Assembly (NCBI GenBank): GCA_014529385.2
Contig: CM043969.1
Location: forward strand, 35,849,446-35,909,445
Direction of reading: 5' to 3'
Source of the DNA: Adiantum capillus-veneris
Taxonomy: Eukaryota; Streptophyta; Polypodiopsida; Polypodiales; Pteridaceae
DNA length: 60,000 bases
Part shown: positions 43,577 through 54,055 of the stretch, piece after piece
How positions within the stretch are numbered: position 1 is the stretch's first letter
Layout of the letters: each line of letters starts with the position of its first letter
Translations under genes and position numbers: made by a program
The notes under the pieces: generated by a model
What the model saw: the letters and a program-made list of their open reading frames with translations, nothing else
Databases searched by the model: none
Told to the model about the DNA's origin: nothing

Positions 43577-44651
43577 CTAAAAAACACAAATAACATTGGT
43601 TTCTAAAAAATAACTAGAATTTAAATCAGCAATTTTAAACATATGGAAGTCGAACTTGCAAGTTTATTTAAGGTAAAATCAATATTATAATCCTTGCAAC
43701 TATTGGTATACAAGGAAACACTAGTGTATACTACAATCTTTTGTGGAAAACTTGTACACGCTACACTTTAATAAAAATTAGTACTAAAGTGAATATTGAA
43801 GGCCACATAAAGTTAACAACAACCATGATTTACTTGATTGAGATTTGATCCATTAAAAGTCATATTAGCACATGTAATTAAGACTTCTATCCACATAAAT
43901 ACTTGAAAACATCAAATAAAGTCATAGTCAACAAACTATGTGTCTCCTCATTTAAGTCGACCAATAGTCTCAACACATGCATAGCCATAACCTCTTGATT
44001 TAATGTCTAAAGGTAAGTCTTTATCCAAAGGTGTTAATTTTTGACGTTTTGGACACTCGTACAATGAGAAATATTTTTGTAATCCAACACATTTCTCTTT
44101 TCTACAAATTTACAAATCTATGCCTAGTTAATCTCTCTCTTCTTCTATATTCAATTCTTCTCTCAATAGAGTCCTTAATAGAATCAAGGTCTACCACTTG
44201 TCCAAGTGAGTGCAATGAAATGACTATTGTTTTAAGACTACTACAATTAGACTCCACATAAGGTTCACCACCACACTTGTTTGCATTACTCTCCATGGAA
44301 GGTCCACCACTTGTCCAAGCTATATAGGGTTGTTTGAAGGTCTACCACAATTCTTGAGATTGGGATCTATGTATGGTTCACCTACCCATGCTAGCCTTGA
44401 AAGTATAAAACAAAGGGGATAGTACGAGGTCTAAAACTCATCAATTTAACCTCTTAAGTTTAGGCTAGTGTTTTGTTCAATGTAAGGGTTCATCACTAAA
44501 AAATTATAAGATTAATCTTTACATTTAAACCTTTAATTCTTGAAGATGAAAAAGATGGACTCAAAAAATACTACATAAAACAAAACCTAACATTAAGAGT
44601 ATCAAATCAACAAGAATATATGTTAACATATACAAGAAGTTCAAAACATAC
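43577..44651 (-). other. intron of the DGQHS/FCP1 gene (1075 bp)
   Basis: Donor GGAC|GTATGTTTT at 44651 and acceptor TTTTTTAG at 43577. The upstream exon ends in phase 1 and the downstream exon supplies two bases, so the frame is kept. The intron is AT-rich and holds diverged copies of the GTCCACCACTTGTCCAAG motif (about 44190-44350) seen in the 180-bp array. Confidence 0.6.
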
Positions 44652-45964
44652 GTCCTTCCATTTTCAAGTAGGCCTCCATTGACAAAGGAGGTTGGTCTCC
44701 TTCTCCTTCTCCTTCTTGCGGAGAAATCTCTTCTCTGATGGGCACATCTTCAGCTATTTTCAAAGTAGGTTTTTGATCTTGAAGGCCAACCCACTTTTCT
44801 ATATCAACATGGACCTTAGCAAATTTGAGAAGCCTGGTTGCTAAGGTTCCTTGCTCTTGCACACTCTCAACTAAGCAAATAAGTCTTTTTTTTGTTGTAA
44901 TCCTTCTTGTGCAACCAAAGAGCGATATTCAAAATATTGGCTCCCAAATATTGCAAATCTGACATACCTTCATTTTCTACTTGAAGCAAAGACCAATCAA
45001 CTGGCAAGGGATGCTGTTCTAATCTCCTTCTTAGGTCTTCAAATGCATTACCTTGTCCCATGATGTCAATAACCACAAGGAATTGAATTGCTCCTTTGCT
45101 AGGTGTTAATGGAAAGTGGTGCAAGGCACCACAAAAATGGTAGCTCACATTATCTCCCATACTCTGGAATGCACATTGTAATTTTGTGAGTTTAGAGAAA
45201 TTTAAAAATGCAAGAAACACAAATCTAGGATCAAATGAGCCTCCAAAAATAGCGAACATCCCATCCAAAGCATTGCTAAATATCTTCACTGCAAGTTGTC
45301 CCCATAGTGTTTTGTCAAGTCTAAAATGCATAAGCCAGTAGGAAATTGTTTGTTAAGTGGCGCTTCAAGCAGAGATTTCCTTCTATCTGTAAGTTCACCA
45401 CATAGATGGACCATGGCAAATCAAGAGACTCAATTTTCTTCTTGTGAAGGTGAATTTCCCATTGCGTGTATTTTATAGCTTCATCCGGAAAATCCATTTT
45501 CTTTGTTCCACAATTCAAGCTATTTTTGAGCCATTGCTCACATAGAATTAGAATGGTTTTATAAAATGCATAATTGATTTTATACATGCTGACTAGTTCC
45601 TCCCAATCTTTACATGGTGATGACTCATTCAAAGCATTGAAGCCTTCAAGAAGTGTGTCTTGGATAAGTTTGTCTTGTTTGAGTTGCCTGATTTGATCAT
45701 ACATACAATTACATCACCATCTTTGGCACTCTTTGACAATAAAATCTTCTCATCTTTAATTTCTTCTTGAATGATCTCTACCTCTAATTTCTCAAGACCG
45801 CAAAGAAATTTGAATACCTTTGTTGGGCGTTTCTTGTTCTCCTCCTCAAACCTTTTAATAATTTCTAGCCAACAATCATAAACTTGATCAGAATATGTAA
45901 CCATGTGTGTCTGTTTAGCAATCCAAATTGCTCCTGCACTCATTCTTGCCAATCAGAGAAAAGT
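44652..45964 (-). pseudogene. middle exon of the DGQHS/FCP1 gene, three frame breaks
   Basis: After an acceptor (CTCTTTCTAG) at 45965 the minus strand codes ARMSAGAIWIAKQTHMV.., a helical EEENKKRPTKVFKFLCGLEKL stretch, then HLTNNFLLAYAF, LDGMFAIFGGSFDPRFVFL, LPLTPSK..type sequence and EGMSDLQYLGANILNIALWL, ending Glu-rich. The frame breaks near 45700, at a T4 run (about 45327) and at an A8 run (about 44888). A TGA stands four codons after the acceptor. I do not recognise a domain. Confidence 0.55.
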
Positions 45965-46048
45965 CTAGAAAGAGATATAACACCAATGAGAAGATTGAAC
46001 TCAAGTGTTCAATTAAAGACAACAATAAAGAAGAAGAAAAACACTTAC
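45965..46048 (-). other. 84-bp intron of the DGQHS/FCP1 gene
   Basis: Donor GGGAT|GTAAGTG at 46048 and acceptor CTCTTTCTAG at 45965, phase 0 on both sides. Typical short plant intron. Confidence 0.6.
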
Positions 46049-46970
46049 ATCCCATCCAACACGAGATATATGTCCCTTTGCAAGTCCAGTTGCGGCCCTT
46101 GATGGTCGTCCTGAATAGATCCATTGACTTTGAAAATGCCGCAATATTTGATTGTAAGGTTGCTTGACATACAATGCTTTAGCCTCATCATTTTCAATGG
46201 CAGATATAGCAGTTGCAACCATTGGAGGAGAATATTCAACAATACGAGCCTTTCAAAATTTATACATGTCTCAATATTTGAAATATCTCATTGTTTTTTT
46301 GTTCATTTTGTGAAGCAAAACTTTTGCGGCATAAATTGAATGTTGGCCATCAAGAATCCAATAATGATAATCTTGTAGTTTGCCCTCTTGTACCTCTTCT
46401 GCTGCCAAAGGTGTACCCTTCTTTGCCTTTGCATTTTGAACAGGAATTAAATATGCACACGTTGCAGGCTTAGTTGTACTCTGAGAAAATCCAAATAGCA
46501 TGCTTTCAGCATGTTTTCCATCAATAGTACGTACATTATAGTGATTAGGAGCCAGCCAACAATTTTGAATAGGGATATCAAACTCCTTATATTGGAAAGG
46601 AAAATAACTTATATACTTATTCATTCCACATGTATGTTTTTCTTGTCCTTTCATGGCGTATGCCTCTAGAGATTCTGAATCCACCATTCGCATCTTGGAC
46701 ATTGAAACTTGTGTTGAGAATGCTAGAGATGCATTCTCTACATCCAAAATAGAACTAGTCTCTTTAGGTTCTACTTTTTGCACTTTGACTTTCTTGTTTA
46801 TAGGTGGTCATCTCTTTAGGTTCTACTTTTTGCACTTTGACTTTCTTGTTTATAGGTGGTCGTGAAGCTTTCACCTTCTTTCCCTGTAGTGTGGCTATGA
46901 TGGAGCTTTGAAGTTGATCTGCTGTGACACCTTGAGTTGACTCTTCAATCTTCCATCCTCGAGAGAACAT
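46049..46970 (-). pseudogene. DGQHS-motif exon, with duplication and stops
   Basis: The ATG at 46970 (MFSRGWKIEEST) opens a frame with a basic linker, SESLEAYAMKGQEKHTCGMN, WLAPNHYNVRTIDGKH and YHYWILDGQHSIYAAKVLL, then RIVEYSPPMVATAISAIEN to SRVGWD at the donor. ILDGQHS resembles the DGQHR motif of DndB-like/ParB-like proteins; that link is by motif only. A perfect 52-bp duplication (46759-46862) shifts the frame, and two TGA codons fall after MRYFKY and YKF. A nearby in-frame TAA upstream supports this ATG as a possible start. Confidence 0.55.
46759..46862. repeat. 52-bp perfect tandem duplication in the DGQHS exon
   Basis: TCTCTTTAGGTTCTACTTTT.. is repeated exactly at 46759 and 46811. 52 is not a multiple of three, so it breaks the reading frame. 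Confidence 0.9.
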
Positions 46971-47030
46971 TGTCTCATATTTATTTTAAGACATGCATGA
47001 AAATGCATAGGCTCCTAGAGATAATTGGAA

Positions 47031-47289
47031 TTATTGATTAATTGGGACTACAATATCAATGCATTCCACCTGTGGATGACCATCAAGTGTAGGGATAGAG
47101 GCTTCCACTACTTGGCCAACATCTTTAGATAGACTATCATTCTCTTTTTTTGCAATAAATAGATGCACCTTATGAAATTGTGCACCCTCCACACCATGTA
47201 TATCTAGATACCAATTCCTTTGATCATTGCAAGTACAATCAATTTGAGACAGCCACCCTTGTAACATTTCTTTTTGGTGCCATATCTTC
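47031..47289 (-). pseudogene. possible upstream exon of the DGQHS/FCP1 gene
   Basis: A strong acceptor (TTTGTTTTTTTTCAG|G) at 47290 precedes an open stretch KIWHQKEMLQGWLSQ, NWYLDIHGVEGAQFHKVHLF and HPQVECIDIVV. It ends in a stop near 47031. A possible donor is CACAG|GTGG at about 47069. Its link to the next exon is not proven because the intervening distance is short. Confidence 0.35.
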
Positions 47290-47330
47290 CTGAAAAAAAA
47301 CAAATTTGGTTGTTAATAAATAATATAGTC

Positions 47331-48076
47331 CACCACTTGTCCAGCCTACTTCCAAGGTGGTTTGTAGGTCCACCACTTGTCCAAGCTAGCTCTACTAAAG
47401 CAAGCTATCTCTATTGTTTCAAGGTCAATGTGTGAATGGAGTGTAGCTACTATGTCTATTAGTATAAATGGTTTGGGGCAAAGGTCCACCACTTCTCCAA
47501 CCTACTATCCATTGTTTTATGGAGGCTTTAGCCCAAGGTGGCTTGAAGGTCCACCACCTGTCCAGGCTACCTCTATTGAAACAAGCTATCTCTATTGTTT
47601 CAAGGTCAACATGTGAATTGAGTGTCGCTACTATGTTTACTACCATGAATGGTTTGGGGTATAGTTCCACCCCTTGTCCAACCTATTATCCATTGTGTTA
47701 TGGAGGTTTAAGCCTAAGGTTGTTTGAAGGTCCACCACCTGTCCAAGATAGTTCTATTGAAACAAGCTATCTATGTTGTTTCAAGGTCAATGTGAGTGGA
47801 GTGTAGCTACTATGTCTATTAGCATGGATGGATTGGGGAAGACGTCCAGTGCTTGTCCAACTTACTATCCATTGTGTTATGGAGGTTTTTTCCCTAGGTA
47901 GTTTGAAGGTCCACCACCTGTCCAAGATAGATCTATTGAAAGAAGCTATCTCTATTGTTTCAAGTTCAATGTGTGAAAGGAGTGTAGCTACTATGTTCAG
48001 TACCATGGATGGCTTGGTACAGAGGTCCAACCTAATAATCATTGTATTATGGATATTTTAGTCCAAGGTGGTTTAA
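47331..48076. repeat. 180-bp tandem repeat, four units
   Basis: GGTCCACCAC(T/C)TGTCCA(A/G)G recurs at 47367, 47548, 47729 and 47908 (steps 181, 181, 179). Each unit has a second, half-repeat version (about GTCCA.C.CTTCTCCAACCTA) and a hairpin GAAACAAGCTATCT.T.TTGTTTC. Diverged single units occur in the gene intron at about 44190-44350. Confidence 0.88.
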
Positions 48077-48652
48077 CACTAGAATGGTAACATGACACTT
48101 TTATGTCCTTGGACACTTTTGTGTCCTGTTAAGTGACCATTTTGCTTGAATTATTTGAAGAGTATGAAAACGAATTTCTAGGTGCTATATATCCACAAAG
48201 TTGCCTTATGAGCTGAAAAAACTTAGAATGTTTTTTTGAGTATCTATCTCACCATTAACCTTACTTTTGCACAAAATTTTTGAACCTAAACTGTGTGAAA
48301 AAACGGGTCCTGCTTTTGGCTTTTTTTCAATTTTTGGTAGCTATACCACTCTAAACTTCATGTTTGTGAGGTTTAGATGGCTAAAGGTTAGGCCTTCATA
48401 GTTCTCAACATGTTTTAATGCTTGTAGGGAGAGCTAAGTGTTAAAATTGAAAGTTATGACCAATTTACAGGAATTGCATGATCCTGTTTTTTGGCCGATA
48501 TCCAAATTCAATTTTGATTGTGTAAGTGTAATGTATAACATAAAGATAATCTTCCTTGAGTTTTGGGGGACCTAATATGCTATATAGCATGGTATATGAT
48601 GATGGTTGAGTTTTTTGATTGCTGAAGAATACGATACATTTTAGAGTAGCAA
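48077..48652 (+). mobile_element. TIR transposon Z2, left part
   Basis: The left terminus CACTAGAATGGTAACATGACAC is preceded by TTAA (48073-48076). It carries a doubled GACACTTTTATGTCC/GGACACTTTTGTGTCC motif. It continues like Z1 and is cut at 48652 by the Y LTR (GTAGCAA|TGTTGG). No coding frame seen. Confidence 0.65.
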
Positions 48653-49574
48653 TGTTGGAAAAGCGACTCACATACCCATGAAGTGCATGCAAACACTACC
48701 TAGATCAACATAATGTCAATCGAGGACACAAATGACACAACAGGCACACGGAGGAAATCTCTTTAACTTGTCAAGATGAGACCATCCTACACATACAACA
48801 CTCTCAAAGGCCAACTAAACCACAATCAAGAACCTCACTGCTCTCAACTACACCACCTAGCCGCATACACACATACGGAAGGTAACTGACCTAATCATGC
48901 CAGATTGGTATGAAAATTAAGGAACACCATCCCCTCACTAGGATACACCTGTCCCTACACTTCTACACTCAAAACCCTCACTCTAAACCCGTCTGCGGAA
49001 AACGCGTAGGATGACAGAGTAGAATTTTGAAAGTGCTCGAAACTGAAATTTATGAGTACCTATGCGTAGCTTATGTCACCACGATTCTATAGACTACTAG
49101 CACGCAAAAAACAGAAATTGTTTGATACACTTACGGCCACAAATAGCTCGTAGGTGCGTCGGCGTGTGCGCTTCGTCTCGCGTGGAATGCTTGGCGTTGT
49201 CGCGTAGCTCTCCTCGAGCCTACAACAATGGTGCAGTCGGATATCCAATGTGTTGAGCGAGCCGGGCGTAGCGAGAGGATAAAGCTCACGCTCACTCTCT
49301 TTCTCTCTCTCACACAGTAGACGGCAGCGCTAAAGTTTTGATTATGACAAATTCTTCTTTACAAAATGACCTAGGTACCTTATATACTAAGGCTACCTTA
49401 GGTTTAACCAAAAATGGGGTTGAAGTGCCATTGCACTCCGGCTTCTGAAACTAGAATAACTACTCATTACAAATGACGTTTATAGCCATAATCCGCAGCA
49501 TTTCATAACTCGTAAAAGATAAGACTTTGGTACAAAACTTGAGTTATGTTGTGTTGTTGACCCAGCAGTCAACA
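48653..49574 (-). repeat. 3' LTR of element Y (922 bp)
   Basis: TGTTGGAAAAGCG to CAGTCAACA. Matches Y' LTR 13427-14356 and the start of the Y 5' LTR at 58518. Inserted in Z2. TATA-like TATATAAGG on the minus strand at 49378-49389; CT-rich run at about 49295-49315. Confidence 0.85.
49378..49389 (-). promoter_or_regulatory. TATA box of Y LTR
   Basis: Minus strand AGTATATAAGG, conserved with the Y' LTR. Confidence 0.5.
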
Positions 49575-49590
49575 CTCCCCCCTTCCGCCT
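49575..49590 (-). other. polypurine tract of Y
   Basis: Plus strand CTCCCCCCTTCCGCCT immediately inside the LTR; purine-rich on the coding strand. Confidence 0.7.
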
Positions 49591-49732
49591 TCATGTCGTC
49601 CCCAACGTGACCTGATTGTCGATGGCTTTGTGGTTTTTGCTGTCGTTTTTTTGTTGTAAAGAAAGTATAGAATATAGCCATTGCAGTAGCTTGTCTTGTT
49701 CATCCAATTCGATGTACATAGTATTCACATGA

Positions 49733-50153
49733 TTAAGGAAAATCATAATTGATGAAGAACTTTATGTCTTTCACATCCACGCTCCGAGCCGCAGCATCTG
49801 TTTCTATCATTATAGGTCTATTGCCAGATCTAAATTCAAAAACAACCCAATGTCGTTTAACTTGACTCTTATCATCATGGATAGAGAAAGCTCCATCCAT
49901 CACTTGCTCTAGAAAATCTATCAATTCGGAGTATTTGTGATTCTCAGAAACAACTTCTACAATCTGTAGAATTGAGTGATTAGCTTTCTGATCTTGTGAG
50001 CCAATGACAACTTTGTAAGGATTTTGTAGAAATTGTATGGCTAAACCCTTAACTTCTTTAGGCCAATTTGCACTTTAATGCAAAGTCTGTCTGTCAGGCC
50101 CAATCCAGGACTTAATTATTCTAATTCGAGGTTCAAAACCCTGCCGAGCATTC
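49733..50153 (-). pseudogene. captured DEAD-box RNA helicase fragment in Y
   Basis: One minus-strand frame reads GFEPRIRIIKSWIGPDRQTL, a stop, SANWPKEVKGLAIQFLQNPY, KVVIGSQDQKANHSILQIVE, VVSENHKYSEL..VMDG, SIHDDKSQ..HWVVFEFRSGN, then ETDAAARSVDVKDIKFFINY. This is the motif III (SAT, here SAN) to motif V span of a DBP2/DDX5-type helicase (plant RH20/RH30). About 27 residues between VMDG and SIHDDKS are missing, as in Y'. Motif V is mutated (AARG is AARS). A host gene piece carried inside a retroelement, not functional. Confidence 0.85.
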
Positions 50154-51459
50154 AATGCGCATTATCAAGGACAAGATTTTGAGATCCTCCGATTACCCTT
50201 ATGTCTGCTCTTTGTCATTGAGGACTTCTTTGTTCTTGAGTTATGTTGTGTCGTTGACCCAACGGTCAACACTTTGCTGTTGTTTTGGCTTCATTTGTTG
50301 CACTGCTTGTATCTTTGTCGAACCACAACAAGAACTATGATCCATTAGAGTGGACATGTATCATCATAACCATTCATCTTTTGAGATCCTGTTATTACTT
50401 TTATGTCTGCGCTTCTTCATTGGGGACTTCTTTGTGCCTGTGCAATCATGTTGTTAGTGTTGTCTGCAGCTTTGTCATTGTAGGCCATTCTTCGACTCGC
50501 CATTGAGGAGAAGTATGCTATGATCAGAAATTGGTGCTCCAATTAATTTGTCAATTGATTTGAGTAGAATTTCATTATTTTTTATGTAGAAGGAATATGT
50601 ACAAGAAGATGGTGATAGGTGTCTTTAGATTAGGGTCTAAAACCTGGATGACCAAAGGAAAAAAACTCGGTGGGAAAAAAATGCCTTTGGTATACGCTCT
50701 TATTGGAGTTGAGCAGTTGAACGTGAAGTACATGTTCATGAAAGGTGAGGGCTTGGGTGAAACACGGAAAGAGTGCCTGATGCAAGTGCCAATCATGGGA
50801 CACTCTATATGCATATGAGAAATTTGTCACCAAAAGCATGCAATGTGAAAGAAGAAGATGATGGGTGTTTCGAGGAATAAATGTAGCACATGTGACATCA
50901 AAAGATGTTTCAATAGCTTCCACCTTTCCAAGAAGGGTTGTCAATGTAGAAGTCTCTCCACTCGTATCTCACTGTGCTCAGTACGTGAGTGTCTTTTGGA
51001 CCTTCTCCTTCACTTCACAAGACTTAAGTACTTAGACTTCGGCTCTTTTACTCACCTATACCAGCATGAGCGACACAACGTAAATATGCTCAACTCTTCT
51101 AGCTTGAGCAATAGCTAGAATAGCTAAGACGCTTAGACCACAAAGAATATTACTTGAAGCTTTGGGACTACCACCTCACTCATGTTGTGGCTTAGCGACT
51201 CTATTCTGACTTTTATGACTTGTCGGTTGCCTGTTGACATTGCTTTGTGACAAGTTCTTCGGCTGTTGTAGTGGCTGCCGAGACATACTTCGTGAAGTTT
51301 CATCGTTTCCCTGTACCTTCTTCTCTTTGTAGTGCTCAGGCCTCTCGTCAGTCTTTTCTTCATGTGGATTATGGATTTTATATTATTTTTTCTTAATAAT
51401 AAACAAAGAAAATCTTAAAACAACTCAACAAAAGAAAAATCATTCAAATAGAAATTTAC
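50154..51459 (-). other. Y-specific segment with rearranged duplications
   Basis: Absent from Y'. Contains a second copy of the LTR end and polypurine-side sequence (50238-50330, GTTGACCCAACGGTCAACACT). It also has a 60-bp direct repeat (TTTTGAGATCCT..ATTAC at 50177 and 50377). Short frames on both strands (50597-50818 plus, 51133-51363 minus) have no recognised family. Possibly another captured or rearranged piece. Confidence 0.4.
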
Positions 51460-52000
51460 ATGATACGTACACTATACACATGTCCCTAGGGGCTCATATA
51501 TGGATTTTGTCCCCATACTCCTCTGTAACACTACTATGAGGGCATATACTCTAAATTTCTCCAAAAAATTATCACAATAAAACGCAAAAATTCAATGCAT
51601 CTCACAAAAAATTGCCCTCTAATAGTCATAATGTTAGGTCCGCATTCAGAATGCCTGCCCCCTTCCTAGTTGGAGTCATTCTTTACGATAGGGTATCGCA
51701 AAGGGTATGTGTTGTGCTTGGGCAATTAAAAGTTGTGCCTATGCAGGCCTTGTAATGTAGCCCTATTATGCATACACAGTCAATGCATAGAAAATATTTA
51801 TGTTGTGCAAGGCCCGTGGGTATAAGAAATTTGCTTATTGGCATTTGTTGGCGAGGCTTCCTATTCTAAGCAATGTAATGGTCTTTGAAGCTTCTGTATC
51901 ATTGCTTGATTGAAGCGACTTGCTCTCTTCTAACTATACTGTAATCGTAGGAAGAATTGTAAGAATTCAAGCAGCGATGCACTGATAGCAGTTTTGTTGT
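51460..52000 (-). other. segment conserved between Y and Y'
   Basis: Matches 21413-22000 (CACATGTCCCTAGGGGCTCATATATGG, GTAATGTAGCCCTATTAT). No convincing frame; may be untranslated. Confidence 0.45.
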
Positions 52001-53089
52001 TCTTCTTTGGGACCCATTTCTTTGCGATTATTGGTTGTTTTGTTGCTGAATCTCATTTGGGAACCCATACTTGCCCGTGCTTTGTTTGTGTTTGAAGAGA
52101 CTTCTTTGGGATCCACCTTTTTGTTGTGTGAGTCGACATTGGTCTTTGCTTCAGCCCTTGTACGCTTGGTTGGGGACGGGATTCAGGCTTTGAAAGTTGA
52201 TATTGTGGTTGTTTTGGAATCCAAATGAATTCCTGACTTTTTTGTGCTTGAATCAACTTCGTTGGAGCCCAAACCCGAGTTGTGAAAGCTTGCGACTTTG
52301 TGATATTCTTACCTGTTCGTGCACGCTTTCCTTGTTTTTGTTTTGGTGTTGGCTCTTGTGATTTGTCATTAGAGATCTTTGTCTTCTTGATCCATATCTG
52401 TTTTTGGCCAATCTGGCTTTCTGGTATCCATATTTGTCAAGCTTTTGGCTTTGACTTGTTGTCCTGTTCTTTTGACCTATCATGGTTGTTGCTGAAGGGG
52501 TTGGTGATAGTGATGGCCTAAGTTGATGATAGGGGATGTCGTAAGATTCATCACTATCGCTACTATCCTCAGCAAGGTTGACTTCTTGTACTTTCCATTT
52601 ATTTTTTGGTTGGTAGTGGAAAGTTAGTGTCTGTTTGCTTGTGGGTGGTAGTTTCTTGGAGGACTTTTCTAGCCCATTGATTAGAGCATTGTTAGCTCGT
52701 TTCTCTGGTCATATTCCTCCTAGCTTAGTCTTTGCATCCTAATTAGGAGCCATGTATGAGGATGATTGTGGTGGTTGTGTCTTCACGGAGGACTTTGGAA
52801 TCCACTTTTGATGCACTTTATTCGTGTAGCGATGACATTGATTCCCGGGTCGTTGATCTTCTTGAAGCTTGAAGTGTTCAACAGAGTCATAGAACTCGTC
52901 GTCTTCTTCATCTTTTGATTCTCTACATTTCTTTGTTTGCTCCTTATTTCGAGAGCTTGTTGATGTATGGATCTCTTCGTTTTCCTGGATTACACTCACT
53001 GCAAAATAAGGAATGACATCATAGCCATTTTCATCACAAAACTTTGTTGTGGGAGCATCCTCCACGGCGCACACGTCCAGAGTAGCCAA
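52001..53089 (-). pseudogene. W-[IV]-P-K repeat protein region of Y
   Basis: Starting at 53089 (MATLDVCAVEDAPTTKF), an acidic piece with DEFYDSVEHFKLQ leads into a Lys/Gln-rich stretch. In it short W-containing motifs recur across frame changes: KWIPKSS, QIWIPES, QIWIKKT, RVWAPTK, FIWIPKQ, RWIPKKS, VWVPK and KWVPKKN. The same is seen in Y' (22007-22480). Position downstream of protease is where RT should be. Such motifs occur in linkers of some plant retroelement proteins as far as I recall; function unknown. Confidence 0.5.
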
Positions 53090-53179
53090 GATGTGTTCCC
53101 ATCCAAAAGGCTCTAACTCTTTTTCAGGAAATGGTTATGGGATATAGTCCCTATCCTCTATAACTCACTCTAGGATACA

Positions 53180-54055
53180 TTACTCATGTTTCAAGCTACC
53201 ACATTGTGAAGCTCCACACATCCACAATTCTTTAGGCTTACCTAACCAAGCTGGATGTTCTGATCCTACTACTGTGGCAGAATCAAACTCCTCAACCGGT
53301 GTTCTCTTCACATCCCTATAGCTATGGTCCCTCAAGTTTATCTTTGTTATGGTTTCCATATGTCTCAGGTATATATGGTCATAACCCCAATCTTGGACCA
53401 TTTTGAGTTGTTGCATGAACGGTCTTCCCAGAATGATGTCATAGTTGTTCTTCTTGCCAAAGTAAACAACAACAAAAGTGTGTTGATATTCAATGCCACA
53501 AGAAGTAACAAGTACTTTTTCTAGCAGTCCTAGGGGCTTTTCCTTGTGTCTGTCTACAAGCTGCAGGGTCATTCGTGTGGATATCAAGGCAGGTTTTCCC
53601 CATTTTTTCCAAACCTTTTTGGTTGCAATGGCCACACCAGCTCCACTGTCAAGGATTGCCATGGTTTTTACACCATTGAATTCCATAGTAAGGGTGGTGT
53701 TTCCATCTTCTCCCTTGTAATAATTGCCTACCTTGTTTAATGGCACTGGCCTAGTATTTAGTTGAGGCATTTCAAGCTCTTTGATGCCTTCCTCGATTTG
53801 TGTCATTGGGGTTTTTACACCAAATTTCTCTAGACATTTACCCACATTAGCCCACATGTTTGGTCTTATTCTGAGCAACTCGGCTAACATTATTGTACAG
53901 GTGGCTAGGGTAGATAGAATATCTACTAGCCCCTTTGAATCGATGGCCTTGTTGGGAGACAGTCTCTTTGATGGGACTGCAACCACATCTGACTTGGTCT
54001 CGTACTCTCCCATGTAGGACGGTAGTGCTCTTAGCGAATGGGGTTGACTATCCAT
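53180..54055 (-). CDS. retropepsin-domain protein of Y (292 aa frame)
   Basis: Open frame from the ATG at 54055. After about 100 residues of linker (IEEGIKELEMPQLNTRPVPL), the aspartic protease core has TMAILDSGAG (catalytic Asp near residue 136) and YDIILGRPF (near 205-213). A C-terminal tail with WLGKPKELWMCG follows, shared with Y'. It would cleave the Gag polyprotein in virus-like particles. Catalytic residues are intact, but the frame is separated from gag by stops, so it is probably part of a larger, broken gag-protease frame rather than a free-standing gene. Confidence 0.75.
   Translation of the reverse strand: MDSQPHSLRALPSYMGEYETKSDVVAVPSKRLSPNKAIDSKGLVDILSTLATCTIMLAELLRIRPNMWANVGKCLEKFGVKTPMTQIEEGIKELEMPQLNTRPVPLNKVGNYYKGEDGNTTLTMEFNGVKTMAILDSGAGVAIATKKVWKKWGKPALISTRMTLQLVDRHKEKPLGLLEKVLVTSCGIEYQHTFVVVYFGKKNNYDIILGRPFMQQLKMVQDWGYDHIYLRHMETITKINLRDHSYRDVKRTPVEEFDSATVVGSEHPAWLGKPKELWMCGASQCGSLKHE

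Noticed and set aside
47377-48061. Open frames on both strands over the 180-bp array
   Set aside because: Tandem-repeat translation (180 is divisible by 3, so frames stay open by chance).
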